Positions 51,239 to 60,888 of a DNA stretch of 64,000 nucleotides are shown here, in pieces. A model generated the notes under the pieces. That model was not told the origin of the DNA. It ran no database searches and saw only the letters and a program-made list of their open reading frames with translations. Both the position numbers and the translations under genes were made by a program. The stretch's first letter is position 1. Every line of letters begins with the position of its first letter. This DNA is from Afipia felis ATCC 53690 (GTDB lineage Bacteria; Pseudomonadota; Alphaproteobacteria; Rhizobiales; Xanthobacteraceae), in assembly GCF_000314735.2 (NCBI RefSeq), contig NZ_KB375270.1, positions 1,798,001 through 1,862,000 on the forward strand, given 5' to 3'.

Positions 51239-52885
51239 TCACATCGCGGGCCGGTCGAACAGAACACCAGGATTGAGCACCCAGTTCGGATCGAGCTCCC
51301 TCTTGCTCGCCTTCATCATGCGGACGAATCCTGGGTCGATTTCCTTGTCGTACCAAGGACGGAAGCTACGTCCCACCGCGTGATGATGCGTGATGGTGGC
51401 CCCAAGCTCTATCAAGGCATCGGACGCCACCTTGTTCAGGGCAGCATAGTGCTCGATATTTTTCTCATGAGAGGACGGAGCCATGATTGAGTAATATGGC
51501 GCGGGACCATCCGCATAGAGGAATGAAAAGCGGCGGCATACAATGCCTCCACCGCAAATCTTCTTTTCTGCATCCGCTATACGACGCATGATTTCAGCAT
51601 CGACGGCTTCGAATTTGTCCCACGTATATGCGGTCTCGAATGTGAAGCTAATGATGCCCATCGCCGCACGGACATGCATAAGGTATGGGAGATAACGAAA
51701 TTGATTACGCCAGCTTCCTTGCGCACCTGAGCGGCTGTTCTCAAGAGCCGCCCCGCCGGATCCCGCCTGATCTTTCACCGTGCCGCCGAAATCCCTGCAT
51801 ATCTCGAGGGATCTTTCGAGCCACGCATCGACCGGGTGATCCGCCGATTCGTAACCGATCAGCAGCATCGATTCGGAGCCATCCCCTGCGCCATAAAAGA
51901 AAGCGTCCTTTTCATCCAGATATCGACAATTAGCTGGATAGAGACCAGCCTGTGTGATCTGCCGAACGGCTTTCGCGCCCTGATAAAAAGTCTTGAACGA
52001 AACCGCCGCGTTGGCCCGGAATCTCACCCGCCCCTGCAAGCGCATCCACGCTTCGGTAATAATGCCAAGCGTTCCCTCTGAACCGATAAACGCCCGGTCT
52101 GGGTTAGGGCCGGCACCGGACGAGGGCAGCCGGCGGTTTTCAATCGTTCCCGTCGGCGTCACGACACGCAGACTTTCCACCATCTCGTCGATATGAGTGA
52201 GATGCGTTGCATAGTGACCAGATGAGCGTGTCGCGATCCAACCACCGAGCGAAGAAAATTCCCACGATTGCGGGATATGCCGCAGCGTGAAACCATGAGG
52301 CTTCAATTGCGTTTCGAGCGACGGCCCCAAGGTGCCGCTCTGAATACGAGCCGCACGTGAAATCGGATCGACTTCAAGCACACGATTGAAGTTCTCAAGA
52401 TCGATGGTGACGACACCCTTATAGTGGCTATCGTCAGGAGGGTTGATTCCACCAACAACGCTCGACCCACCACCGTAAGTCACGGCCGCGTAGCCATTCT
52501 CACCGCACCAGTCGAGAACGGCAGAAATATCCTTCTCATCTCGGGGATACGCCACGATGTCGGGCGGATTGGGGTATTTTCGCTTATAAATCATGGCAAG
52601 GTCACGGAAACTCTTGCCATAACTATGAGCTACTCGATCCCACTTAGCAGTGGTGCAAAAACTCGTCAGCGAAGCCGGCGGTGTGATGCGAGGCGCGCGA
52701 ATCTCGATCTCATCGAGGGTTGGATCCTTAAGAACCGTGAAATCGCTCATTCCAAGACGCTGCGCCACGCGCGCGTGCATCGATTTCACTTCCGACTCGG
52801 GAATCTCCTGGCCCTCGTAACCCCAGCTCCAGAACTTCCTGCGCGGCCCCTTCGATACAGCCATGGGCGCATTCATTCGCTTCAC
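51239..52885 (-). CDS. FAD-binding alkyl-DHAP-synthase-family oxidase (copy B), 548 aa
   Basis: Same domain order as copy A: TYGGGSSVVGGINPPD, TRSSGHYATHLTHIDE, GSEGTLGIITEAWMRLQGR, then FLYADGPAPYYS and THHHAVG with SFRPWYDKE. Identity to copy A looks about 50%, so the pair arose by an old duplication. ATG at 52885. The family's cofactor is FAD; whether it is an ether synthase, ether-cleaving oxidase or 2-hydroxy acid dehydrogenase cannot be decided. First of the three-gene set transcribed toward 48.9 kb. Confidence 0.85.
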   Translation of the reverse strand: MKRMNAPMAVSKGPRRKFWSWGYEGQEIPESEVKSMHARVAQRLGMSDFTVLKDPTLDEIEIRAPRITPPASLTSFCTTAKWDRVAHSYGKSFRDLAMIYKRKYPNPPDIVAYPRDEKDISAVLDWCGENGYAAVTYGGGSSVVGGINPPDDSHYKGVVTIDLENFNRVLEVDPISRAARIQSGTLGPSLETQLKPHGFTLRHIPQSWEFSSLGGWIATRSSGHYATHLTHIDEMVESLRVVTPTGTIENRRLPSSGAGPNPDRAFIGSEGTLGIITEAWMRLQGRVRFRANAAVSFKTFYQGAKAVRQITQAGLYPANCRYLDEKDAFFYGAGDGSESMLLIGYESADHPVDAWLERSLEICRDFGGTVKDQAGSGGAALENSRSGAQGSWRNQFRYLPYLMHVRAAMGIISFTFETAYTWDKFEAVDAEIMRRIADAEKKICGGGIVCRRFSFLYADGPAPYYSIMAPSSHEKNIEHYAALNKVASDALIELGATITHHHAVGRSFRPWYDKEIDPGFVRMMKASKRELDPNWVLNPGVLFDRPAM

Positions 52886-53203
52886 TCCTCAATCATGTTG
52901 AACCAGAAAGAAAATCCGCGCCCGCCACACCTTTTCGTAAGCAATCAGGCGAGAATTTCCGAGATATGGACCATCCAAATTGGTCTTACCAGTAAGATCA
53001 AAAAAGACCGCAGTGTCAAGATTATTATTGGCGATCGTGGGGAATTTCATCGCGCTGGGAAGGATCAGCTTGTCAGGCGCGTAATGCGCACAACGACAAA
53101 TACGGCAAAGTTCAAAGCCGTTTCGAAGCCACCGGGGGCCTCGACTTCACAGTTCTATGCAGCCGCTCTCACACTTCACCACATTCATGGTCGGAGGCTG
53201 ACG
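52886..53203. other. intergenic, no gene seen
   Basis: 318 bases between copy B's start and the aldehyde dehydrogenase stop. Antisense frames only. AT-rich at 52980-53040 (AAAAAAGACCGCAG...), possibly holding the promoter of the flavoprotein/GST set. Confidence 0.35.
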
Positions 53204-54652
53204 CTACACGTGATGTTCAGTTATGAATTTCGTATTCAGGTAAGCATCCATCGCTTCCGTGCCACCCTCAAAGCCAAACCCGGAATCCTTGATCCCACCA
53301 AAAGGGGTTTCGGGCAAAGCAAGGCCATGATGATTGACGGAGACCATGCCGCTCTCCACAGCCGCCCCGAACGCACCACTCGTTGCAGCTGATTTTGTAT
53401 AGGCATAGGCAGCAAGGCCATAAGGCAGGCGATTGGCCTCAGCCACGGCATCTTCGAATGTCGAGAAGCGCGCGATCGGCACGACAGGACCAAACGGTTC
53501 TTCATTCATGATGCGCGCGCTCAGCGGCACCTCTGTCAGAACAGTTGGTTCAAAGAAAAACCCTTCGTTTCCTGAACGCTTACCACCTGTTCTCAGGCAT
53601 GCCCGCTGCTGAACAGCATCCGAGACCAGGGACTCTATCGCTTCTACACGTCGAAGATTTGCCAACGGTCCCATCTGGGTCGTCTCATCGAGACCATTTC
53701 CCACAATGACAGCTTCAGCCGCAGCGATAAAGCGCTCGACGAACTCTTCATAGATTTGCTCGTGAACCACAAATCGCGTGGGAGAAACACAAACCTGACC
53801 AGCATTTCTGAATTTCGCCGCCGCCAACAAGCGAACTGCTTCCCTCACATCCGCATCTTCAAAGACAATTGCCGGCGCGTGGCCACCAAGCTCCATGGTG
53901 ACGCGCTTCATGTGACCGCCCGCCAAAGCAGCAAGTCGCTTGCCCACTGGTGTTGAGCCTGTAAAGGAAATCTTGCGAATGACGGGGTGCGTGATCAGAT
54001 ATTCAGATATCTCAGACGGTACGCCGAAAACTAGATTGAGAACGCCCCGCGGCAGCCCCGCATCGACGTAAGCCTGCACTAGGGCGGCGCAACTCGCCGG
54101 CGTCTCTTCTGGGCCCTTCAGAATCACCGAACAGCCTGCGGCCATTGCAGCTGAAATTTTCCTGACCGCTTGATTGATTGGAAAATTCCACGGCGTAAAG
54201 GCCGCCACCGGCCCAACCGGCTCCCGCACCACAGCCTGCTGCACAGCGCCAGACCGTGCGGGAATGATTCGACCGTATGATCGGCGAGCCTCTTCCGCGA
54301 ACCAATCGATGATATCGGCACCAAGCAATATCTCGGCGCTCGCTTCGCGGAGCGGCTTGCCTTGTTCGAGGGTCATAATTTCCGCAATTGCGCTGACCCG
54401 TTCGCGGAGCTTCTCAGCAGCCCCACGCATAAGTTTGTAGCGATCAAAAGCAGACGTCCGTCGCCAAACTTCGAATCCGTCCCTGGAGGCATTAACCGCA
54501 CGATCGAGATCGTCGATAGACGCATGAGCGACACTTCCTATCTGCGCTCCTGTCGCCGGATTGAAGATCGGCTCGGCATATCCGGAAACGCCATCACACC
54601 AAAGGCCGTCAACAAATAACTTTACATCTGGATAAATCTGTTGCTGGCTCAT
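53204..54652 (-). CDS. NAD(P)-dependent aldehyde dehydrogenase (succinate-semialdehyde dehydrogenase-like)
   Basis: 482 residues from ATG 54652 (MSQQQIYPDVK). AldDH fold complete: PWNFPINQAVRKISAAMAAG, FTGSTPVGKRLAALAG, catalytic Glu in MELGGHAPAIVFEDADV, catalytic Cys in NAGQVCVSPTRF, EEPFGPVVPIARF and NHHGLALPETPFGGIKDSG. Closest to the GabD subfamily, but local context suggests an aldehyde from an alcohol or ether substrate. Cytosolic. 140 bases downstream of the CoA ligase gene in the same direction. Confidence 0.9.
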   Translation of the reverse strand: MSQQQIYPDVKLFVDGLWCDGVSGYAEPIFNPATGAQIGSVAHASIDDLDRAVNASRDGFEVWRRTSAFDRYKLMRGAAEKLRERVSAIAEIMTLEQGKPLREASAEILLGADIIDWFAEEARRSYGRIIPARSGAVQQAVVREPVGPVAAFTPWNFPINQAVRKISAAMAAGCSVILKGPEETPASCAALVQAYVDAGLPRGVLNLVFGVPSEISEYLITHPVIRKISFTGSTPVGKRLAALAGGHMKRVTMELGGHAPAIVFEDADVREAVRLLAAAKFRNAGQVCVSPTRFVVHEQIYEEFVERFIAAAEAVIVGNGLDETTQMGPLANLRRVEAIESLVSDAVQQRACLRTGGKRSGNEGFFFEPTVLTEVPLSARIMNEEPFGPVVPIARFSTFEDAVAEANRLPYGLAAYAYTKSAATSGAFGAAVESGMVSVNHHGLALPETPFGGIKDSGFGFEGGTEAMDAYLNTKFITEHHV

Positions 54653-54792
54653 GCTCTTGATCAACTCCGAATCCTGATTGTCGACCGCAGCAGCAAGAAT
54701 CTCTTCCGCCTTGATGGCACAAAGCCGGAGTCCTGCCTGCTGCTTTGACGCGTCTCCTCACGCGAACCGGCTTCCACTTCGCTGAACGCATT

Positions 54793-56340
54793 CTAAGCGG
54801 TCAACGCTAACTCTTCAGCTCGTTTCTTCAGATCGTGTTTTCTGATCTTGCCGTTTGGCGCGGTTGGCAGCTGCGACATAATGATAATCTGCTGGGGTTT
54901 CTTGTATCGCGCCAGTTTTTGTTCCACGAGGACAAACAGCTCTTCGATGACAATGGAGGCTTCAGGGACCGGCTCGACAAAAGCGATGATTTCCTCATTC
55001 CCCTCGACCGATCGCCCGACGACCGCAGTATTGAGCACCGCTGGATGAGCATTGATAACAGCCTCGATCTCAGCCGGATACACATTGAAGCCAGAACGGA
55101 TAATCAGTTCTTTTGAGCGTCCCTGCACGATCAGCTCGCCTTGAGGAGCGCGACTGACAATATCTCCGGTGCTCAAATATCCGTCGTCATTGATAACAGC
55201 TGCAGTCATCTCCGGCTGGCCATAGTAACCCAACATCACGTTGGGACCTCGCACCAGCAATTCTCCCGGTTTGCCATCCGGCACTTCTTGTCCGTCAGGC
55301 CCGATAATCTTGACCTCGACACAGGGGATCGGCAACCCGATATTGACCTCATTACTTCCCATCTCATACTGCGTACGACTGATCGTCGGTGATGTCTCGG
55401 TCAGACCGTAACCATTATGAAGCACGACGCCGAACACACGCTCGACGCTCTTGCGGAGTGAGAGATCGAGCGGAGCCGTTCCCGTGTAGACATAACGAAG
55501 CCGATTGGGCGTGAGCTTGATTCCTTCCTGATCGACGTGCGCGACAATTCTGGAAAACAAGGCAGGAACAGCGTTAAGGATCGTTAGCGTTCCATCGACG
55601 ACGGCTTCAATAACCCGCGAAAGCGAAAATCTCTTCATGATCCGCAAATGCCCGCCTGCAAACAACATCCCTTGCATAAGCGTCAGACCATACGAATGCG
55701 AAATCGGCATAAGGCAAAGAGATACATCGTCGGCGTGAATGGCATTTGTTCTCTTGCCGCGGCAAGCAACGAACGCAAGGTTTCGGTGAGTGAGCATGAC
55801 CCCTTTCGGGCGGCCAGTGGTCCCGGTCGTGTAGATCAGAACCGCGACCTGTCGCGCCGGATCTGCATGGACTTTCTCGGGGACGGAATCCGTCGCCAAC
55901 TTGCCGGCCTTGATTTCGCCGATACCCGTCAGCACCTGCACCTCCGCCCCTCCCCGGTGCGCGGCGGCGTCTGCCTCGGGCGATACCCTATGGATATAGA
56001 AAACACGCCTGGGCTTGCAGTCACCTTCAATCAAGTCCAACTCATGTGGACTGAGCCGGGCATTTGCCATCACAACCCAGGCATCAAGCCGGCTTGCCGC
56101 ATACATGATGACAATGGCAGCGATTGAGTTTTCACCGATCACCATGATCCGATCGCCAGGGCGAATGCCGAGGCGCGCCATCTCAGCGGAAACGGCCTCA
56201 ATCGTGCCGATCACCCGCTGATACGACCAGACGACGCCATGTTCGTCGGTGAATGCAGGACGAGAGCTCCCCGCTTTCGCCCCTTCTTCAAGAATCATGT
56301 GAATGCGAGGTGGTAGATTTGACAGTAAATCTACTTTCAT
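54793..56340 (-). CDS. acyl-CoA synthetase (AMP-forming), 515 aa
   Basis: Class I adenylate-forming enzyme: P-loop YTTGTTGRPKGVMLTHRN (about residue 170), YGLTETSPT, YLSTGDIV, RSKELIIRSGFNVYPAEIEA, and catalytic Lys in APNGKIRKHDL. Makes acyl-CoA from a carboxylic acid, ATP and CoA. Acid specificity unknown; context (aldehyde dehydrogenase next, CoA-transferase nearby) suggests it handles the acid formed by that dehydrogenase. Promoter region with repeated TTGGT/ACCAA sites lies directly upstream. Confidence 0.9.
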   Translation of the reverse strand: MKVDLLSNLPPRIHMILEEGAKAGSSRPAFTDEHGVVWSYQRVIGTIEAVSAEMARLGIRPGDRIMVIGENSIAAIVIMYAASRLDAWVVMANARLSPHELDLIEGDCKPRRVFYIHRVSPEADAAAHRGGAEVQVLTGIGEIKAGKLATDSVPEKVHADPARQVAVLIYTTGTTGRPKGVMLTHRNLAFVACRGKRTNAIHADDVSLCLMPISHSYGLTLMQGMLFAGGHLRIMKRFSLSRVIEAVVDGTLTILNAVPALFSRIVAHVDQEGIKLTPNRLRYVYTGTAPLDLSLRKSVERVFGVVLHNGYGLTETSPTISRTQYEMGSNEVNIGLPIPCVEVKIIGPDGQEVPDGKPGELLVRGPNVMLGYYGQPEMTAAVINDDGYLSTGDIVSRAPQGELIVQGRSKELIIRSGFNVYPAEIEAVINAHPAVLNTAVVGRSVEGNEEIIAFVEPVPEASIVIEELFVLVEQKLARYKKPQQIIIMSQLPTAPNGKIRKHDLKKRAEELALTA

Positions 56341-56442
56341 CGCCTCACCCGCCCTGCCTGAACTGAAATACTCGATCGACCTTCACGCGACGAACCGAAA
56401 TGCTTTCGGGCAGCATCGACCTCGTCATCATCATTGGTCTAT

Positions 56443-56455
56443 TTGGTAATACCAA
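56443..56455. promoter_or_regulatory. operator palindrome TTGGTAATACCAA
   Basis: TTGGTA-A-TACCAA, a perfect palindrome, flanked by ATTGGTCTA on the left and TTTGGTC on the right (56433-56461). The half-site is the one typical of GntR/FadR binding. It lies about 100 bases before the CoA ligase start. Confidence 0.65.
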
Positions 56456-56737
56456 TTTGGTCGGCAGAAGTGGCTCGTGTCAAGCTATTTCTGATCGGCC
56501 GCCCCCATTTGCAAGTGACGGGAGCAATCCAATAACAACCTTCGCATCGTAACCAGTTGCGATCCGGGTCGCGCGAACACCCCGTCACGAACGAATCGAC
56601 AGCAAATGGCGCGCGCTGCCTGTGGTTTTATGGCCTACCTGGCGGGTTTCGGATGCTTCAAATTCTCCAACCTGATATCAACAAGCGGTAGACTCGGCGC
56701 CAACGGTTACTCCGTTGGTCATTTAGTTTGTGGGTCT

Positions 56738-56754
56738 TACCAATTTGGTATACC
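56738..56754. promoter_or_regulatory. operator TACCAATTTGGTATACC before the regulator gene
   Basis: TACCAA-T-TTGGTA palindrome overlapping GGTATACC, 59 bases before the regulator ATG. Same half-sites as at 56443 and 62104, so the regulator likely controls itself. Confidence 0.65.
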
Positions 56755-56812
56755 GTTAGATTTAGTAGAATCCTCAAATCAAGTCACTGATGGCGCACGT
56801 CAGGAAAATTAG

Positions 56813-57541
56813 ATGCCCGAAAAAAGTCGAACCAATAAGACTGCCGCCCTCCCATCAAACGCTATCGGGAAAATTCTTTCGTTCATTCATGAGCGCCGTT
56901 ATCAGCCTTCTGAGCGGCTTCCTTCGGAACGCGATTTTGCTGAGAAATTCGATACCAGCCGCGGCGCCGTTCGCGAAGCCTTAGCAGCACTTGAATCCAT
57001 GCGCGTGATAGAGCGACGCCCGAATTCCGGCATCTACTTGCGGAATTCAGAAGAAAGCAGCATCGAAGCTCTCGTTCTTTACGCCGAGTCCGGAGTTCCG
57101 TTCGAGCCCAAGGAAATTGCCGAGGTTATGGAAGTTCGGCGTATCCTGGAGGCTCAGGCAACCAGACTGGCCTGTACACGCAGGACCGCCGACAACATCC
57201 GCGATCTCCACATGATCCTGCGCGACACGGAAAAGCGTCTCAGCAAAAAACAGAGCATCGAGCATGAGGACGAAGCGTTTCACCTAGCGATTTTCGCTGC
57301 CGCTAAAAACGACATCCTGCTCCGCATCGCGAGGTCATTCTACGAACTATCGAGACCGCGGCGGCGCCTCTATTTTTCAGATCAGGGCCGCTGTCGACGC
57401 GCCTACGACGATCATCAGACGATCCTGACGGCTATCGAGGGACGGCGCGTCGGCCAAGCCGAACAGCAAATCAATGCGCATTTGTCCCGAACCACCGATG
57501 CTTGGCAGGCGCTGTTAGGGGAACAAAAGAATTCGAAGTAA
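56813..57541 (+). CDS. FadR-subfamily GntR regulator, 242 aa
   Basis: N-terminal winged helix with RLPSERDFAEKFDTSRGAVR and EALAALESMRVIERRPNSGI, then FCD domain with EVMEVRRILEAQATRLACTR, EDEAFHLAIFAAAKNDI and DDHQTILTAIEGRRVGQAEQ. Cytosolic DNA-binding dimer; ligand is probably a pathway acid or CoA intermediate. Operator-like TTGGT/ACCAA sites occur before the CoA ligase, itself, the ABC importer and the CoA-transferase, which suggests a regulon over the whole 53-64 kb region. Convergent with the ABC permease gene. Confidence 0.88.
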   Translation: MPEKSRTNKTAALPSNAIGKILSFIHERRYQPSERLPSERDFAEKFDTSRGAVREALAALESMRVIERRPNSGIYLRNSEESSIEALVLYAESGVPFEPKEIAEVMEVRRILEAQATRLACTRRTADNIRDLHMILRDTEKRLSKKQSIEHEDEAFHLAIFAAAKNDILLRIARSFYELSRPRRRLYFSDQGRCRRAYDDHQTILTAIEGRRVGQAEQQINAHLSRTTDAWQALLGEQKNSK

Positions 57542-57653
57542 TCGCGCGCCGCAGTTGCCTCTCCGGTCCTGCGCAGATTTTCCACTGTTCGTTTTCTCCA
57601 TCGCCGCAACATCCGTTCTCGGAGTAAATCCAAGAATGGATGTCGCAAAAATC

Positions 57654-58628
57654 CTATCCCTTGACCGCTCCCGCCGTCAGACCAGCGACAAAATATCGGT
57701 AGCAGAACGTAAATACTACAAACAGCGGCAGAGCGATAAGGGTCGCACCAGCCAAGATCTCGCCCCAACGCAAATCCTGTGCGCCGAGCATCGATGCCAA
57801 AGCCACGGGCAACGTCTTCCGGTCATCACTCATGATCAGGATCAGCGCAAAGACGTAATCCGCCCACGATAACAGGAATGAGAATATACCAACCGTAATC
57901 AGCCCAGGCGCTGAAAGCGGGAGAACGACCTTGATGAAAGCGCCGAACTGGGAACAGCCGTCGACCATTGCGGCTTCCTCCAGGTCGAAGGGCATCGATT
58001 TAAAGAATCCCCAAAGCAACCACACAGCTAAAGGCAACGAAATCGCCAGATGGGCGATCAATAGCCCCCACAAACTGTCGGCGAGACCAGCCATCCGAAA
58101 CAAAGCTGACATTGGAATAACCAGCATCAACGGCGGAAACATGTAAGCAAATAACATGGAAGCAATCAGCATCGTCTTGCCGCGGAAGCGTAACCGGGTC
58201 GCGCCATAAGCAATAAATGACGACAGTATCGTGGCTGCTACGATGGTGGCGAGCGCCAGCAGAACGCTGTTGATAAAATTCACCGGGTAATTCGTAAGCT
58301 CTAAAAGCGACTTGTACGAACTCAAATCCGGCGGCCAGAACACCAACGACGTATCCAGAAAAAGCTTCTGAGGCTCTCGCAAGCTCGAAATCAGCATCCA
58401 ATAGATTGGAAAAGCCGAATAGATGCAGACTGCAAGAACAGCGATATACAGACCGCTGCGACCGGCAATATGCTTGATCAACTTTCCATCGAATGCCTGC
58501 TTTCCGGCAGCTTTCCCTGTCATATTTTGCGATGTTCCTTCCGCGCCAGCCGTATCACGGTGCAGTATCTCCACTGAAGAAGCCGAGGTTACGATATAAG
58601 GAACGGTGTTCTGAGAGTTCATCGTCAC
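57654..58628 (-). CDS. carbohydrate ABC transporter permease, MalG/UgpE type
   Basis: 324 residues, six spans in the CUT1-family pattern: IYWMLISSLREPQKLFLDTS, FINSVLLALATIVAATILSS, and the EAA-loop EEAAMVDGCSQFGAFIKVVL contacting the ATPase. The N-terminal 50 residues are longer than usual and hydrophilic. Its ATG overlaps the upstream permease's stop by 4 bases (ATGA). Last gene of the importer operon. Confidence 0.9.
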   Translation of the reverse strand: MTMNSQNTVPYIVTSASSVEILHRDTAGAEGTSQNMTGKAAGKQAFDGKLIKHIAGRSGLYIAVLAVCIYSAFPIYWMLISSLREPQKLFLDTSLVFWPPDLSSYKSLLELTNYPVNFINSVLLALATIVAATILSSFIAYGATRLRFRGKTMLIASMLFAYMFPPLMLVIPMSALFRMAGLADSLWGLLIAHLAISLPLAVWLLWGFFKSMPFDLEEAAMVDGCSQFGAFIKVVLPLSAPGLITVGIFSFLLSWADYVFALILIMSDDRKTLPVALASMLGAQDLRWGEILAGATLIALPLFVVFTFCYRYFVAGLTAGAVKG

Positions 58629-59497
58629 CGCCCCTGCTTCACTTCATCAATCGGGAAAAAGCGCAGGTATATAAGAATAATACATGCAAGCAGCATGAAT
58701 GACACGGTTGCGACTGCTGCTCCCCCCCCCAGATCGAATTCAATAAATGCCTTCCGATAGGCTAGTGTCGGAAGTGTCTCCGTTTGATTAAGAGGTCCGC
58801 CTTTCGTCAACAGCCAGATCACATCGAACTTGTTGAACATCCAGATTCCTCTCAAAAGAATCACGACGATCAACACCGACCGGAGTCCTGGCAGCGTGAC
58901 GTGCCAAAACTGCTTCAAGGCGCCCGCACCGTCAACTCGAGCAGCTTCGTAAAGTTGGGATGGAATTGACTGAAGACCTGCGAGCACACATGTCACAACG
59001 AATGGAGTCCAAATCCAAACGCTCACAAGAACTATGGTCATCTTCGCAGTCGTTCCCGACGCCCCCCAGTCAAACATGCTATATCCGAACGAGTTCAGAA
59101 TGCTTTTGACTAGGCCGTAGTTAGGATCGAGAAGCCATTGAATTACGAGGCACGCAACGACAGTCGGAAGGAAATAAGGCACGATCGACAACGCCCGGAC
59201 AATCGTTTGCCCGACGAAATGCCGATTGAGAACAAGCGCAATGCTCACCCCAAGAACGACTTGCAGCACAATCGCAGAAACCGCGATCGTGATTCCGTTC
59301 AGCAGCGAGCTCCAGAAGAGCGGATCGCTTAATACCTTCCGATAGTTTTCAAAACCTACCCAATGCGACGGCTCAATGAATGAGCTCGCCGCATAGAATG
59401 AGAGCTTGATCGAATAAACGAGCGGCCCACCGACAATAGCACCGAGTATCAATACACTCCCGATGAATAAGCTTATGATGCCTCGGTCTTGTCTCAT
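58625..59497 (-). CDS. carbohydrate ABC transporter permease, MalF/UgpA type
   Basis: 290 residues, six spans; LYEAARVDGAGALKQFWHVT LPG is the EAA loop, and the segment ALSIVPYFLPTVVACLVIQW is typical of MalF/UgpA permeases. Pairs with the MalG-type permease whose start it overlaps. Periplasmic loop between spans 1 and 2 short, as in most CUT1 members other than MalF itself. Confidence 0.9.
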   Translation of the reverse strand: MRQDRGIISLFIGSVLILGAIVGGPLVYSIKLSFYAASSFIEPSHWVGFENYRKVLSDPLFWSSLLNGITIAVSAIVLQVVLGVSIALVLNRHFVGQTIVRALSIVPYFLPTVVACLVIQWLLDPNYGLVKSILNSFGYSMFDWGASGTTAKMTIVLVSVWIWTPFVVTCVLAGLQSIPSQLYEAARVDGAGALKQFWHVTLPGLRSVLIVVILLRGIWMFNKFDVIWLLTKGGPLNQTETLPTLAYRKAFIEFDLGGGAAVATVSFMLLACIILIYLRFFPIDEVKQGR

Positions 59498-59526
59498 GAA
59501 GTGCCGTCCCTTATTATAAGTGGCTC

Positions 59527-60888
59527 TTAGCTGATCTTACGCATTCGATCGGCTGCAGTTTTCACACAATCGCTAGACGGAACATTTCTCAGCACTCGGT
59601 TCTGTAACATCTCGGGCATAATATTTGTGTCGAAAACCTTGCATGGCCGCGTGTCCATCGCTGGGCCACACATATCAATCGCATTGAGAATGGTTGTGCT
59701 ACCCGGATCGATGAACGACTTCATCTGCATCATTGTCTGCCAATGCTTCTGGATCATCGGATGATCCTTCCATCGCGGATCATCGTAGATATCCATACGC
59801 GCCGGCTGGAAGTTCATCCAGGCTGAGTGAAGCCAGTTGATATAATACTCATCAACGAACCATTTCAGAAACTTGATTGTTTCTTCCGTTTGCTTGGTCT
59901 TGAAGACGATAAAGCCATCGAAGGCGAAGGACAGCGCCTTCTGCTTCCCTGCGCTATCAGGAAAAGCAAAAATCCCATACTTGTTCGCGAGATCTGGGTT
60001 TCGCGCTTCGAGCGCCTCAACGACGCGGCCGGAATAGACAGTATGTGCGGTTTTTCCTGTCGCAAAAAGACTCATCAACTCTGCATAGCCGACCGTGTTC
60101 ATGCCAGGCGGCATGGTCGTGTAAAGATCGGCATAAAAATCAAGGAAGCGGCTAGTTCGATTCTTGTTCTCCGCCTCGTCAAGAACCACGTTCCATTTGT
60201 CGTCGTAGAATTTTGGTTGCTCCGCAAACAGACCTCCAAAACTCGCCCAATTGGTCGAACTATCACTGGCCAAAGGAAGGACGCAACCGCCCCGTTCGAT
60301 ATTGCCGCCCTTTGTAATAGTCAGAGCCCGGCAATTCTCCAGAAACTCATTCCAGGTGGTAGGGACCTTCAGGCCGTTTTCTTTATACAAATCCTTTCTG
60401 TAATACACCGTCACCAAATTATAATCGTAGGGATAGAACCAGTGTTCGCCCTGATAGGACCAATCGCCCTTCCGCCCCCACGAGTACTTTTTGACGATAT
60501 CCGTGAGCGGAACGATATAACCTGCACGCGCATACTGCAGAATTTCAAAGGCATATCCTTGCGTAGAAATATCGTATGGCACACCCGCGTTGAGAGCCGC
60601 CATCGTTTTCGAATATGCACCGCTAATCGGTGATGAATCGACGAGGACTTTTACGCCGAACTTGCTCTCGTAAGCATTGCCCGCGTCTCGCAGTACGGCT
60701 TGACTCGCGGCAGACGTTTCGGTGTTCAAAAAGCGAAGTGTTACATTGGATTTAGCGTGGACATGGGGAGCCGCCAATGAACCGGCAATGCCTGTCGCCA
60801 ACCCGGCAGACGCCTTAAGAAAATTCCGCCGATCAACGCCAACGAGATTATCCTTGGAATTCGACCGGCTCGATCCGTGACCTTTCAT
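59527..60888 (-). CDS. extracellular solute-binding protein, family 1, Tat exported
   Basis: 453 residues. Tat signal: RRNFLKASAGLATGIAGSLA, cleavage after HVHA about residue 45. Mature part follows the family 1 fold: NVTLRFLNTETSAASQAVLR, LYKENGLKVPTTWNEFLENC, FATGKTAHTVYSGRVVEALE, FAFDGFIVFKTKQTEETIKF. Binds the imported sugar, polyol or glycerol-phosphate-like substrate and delivers it to the permeases. Its start lies inside the ATPase gene's end (41-base overlap). Substrate not readable. Confidence 0.9.
   Translation of the reverse strand: MKGHGSSRSNSKDNLVGVDRRNFLKASAGLATGIAGSLAAPHVHAKSNVTLRFLNTETSAASQAVLRDAGNAYESKFGVKVLVDSSPISGAYSKTMAALNAGVPYDISTQGYAFEILQYARAGYIVPLTDIVKKYSWGRKGDWSYQGEHWFYPYDYNLVTVYYRKDLYKENGLKVPTTWNEFLENCRALTITKGGNIERGGCVLPLASDSSTNWASFGGLFAEQPKFYDDKWNVVLDEAENKNRTSRFLDFYADLYTTMPPGMNTVGYAELMSLFATGKTAHTVYSGRVVEALEARNPDLANKYGIFAFPDSAGKQKALSFAFDGFIVFKTKQTEETIKFLKWFVDEYYINWLHSAWMNFQPARMDIYDDPRWKDHPMIQKHWQTMMQMKSFIDPGSTTILNAIDMCGPAMDTRPCKVFDTNIMPEMLQNRVLRNVPSSDCVKTAADRMRKIS

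Larger units (their letters stand above)
56341..56812. promoter_or_regulatory. divergent control region with FadR-type operators
   Basis: 472 bases without a gene between the CoA ligase (minus) and the FadR-type regulator (plus). Holds the sites 56433-56461 and 56738-56754. A short plus frame from 56606 shows no features. The regulator start is preceded by AGGAAAATTAG. Confidence 0.6.

Noticed and set aside
52424..53392. Long plus-strand frame of 322 codons
   Set aside because: Antisense to the start of copy B and the end of the aldehyde dehydrogenase; no domain, no ribosome site.
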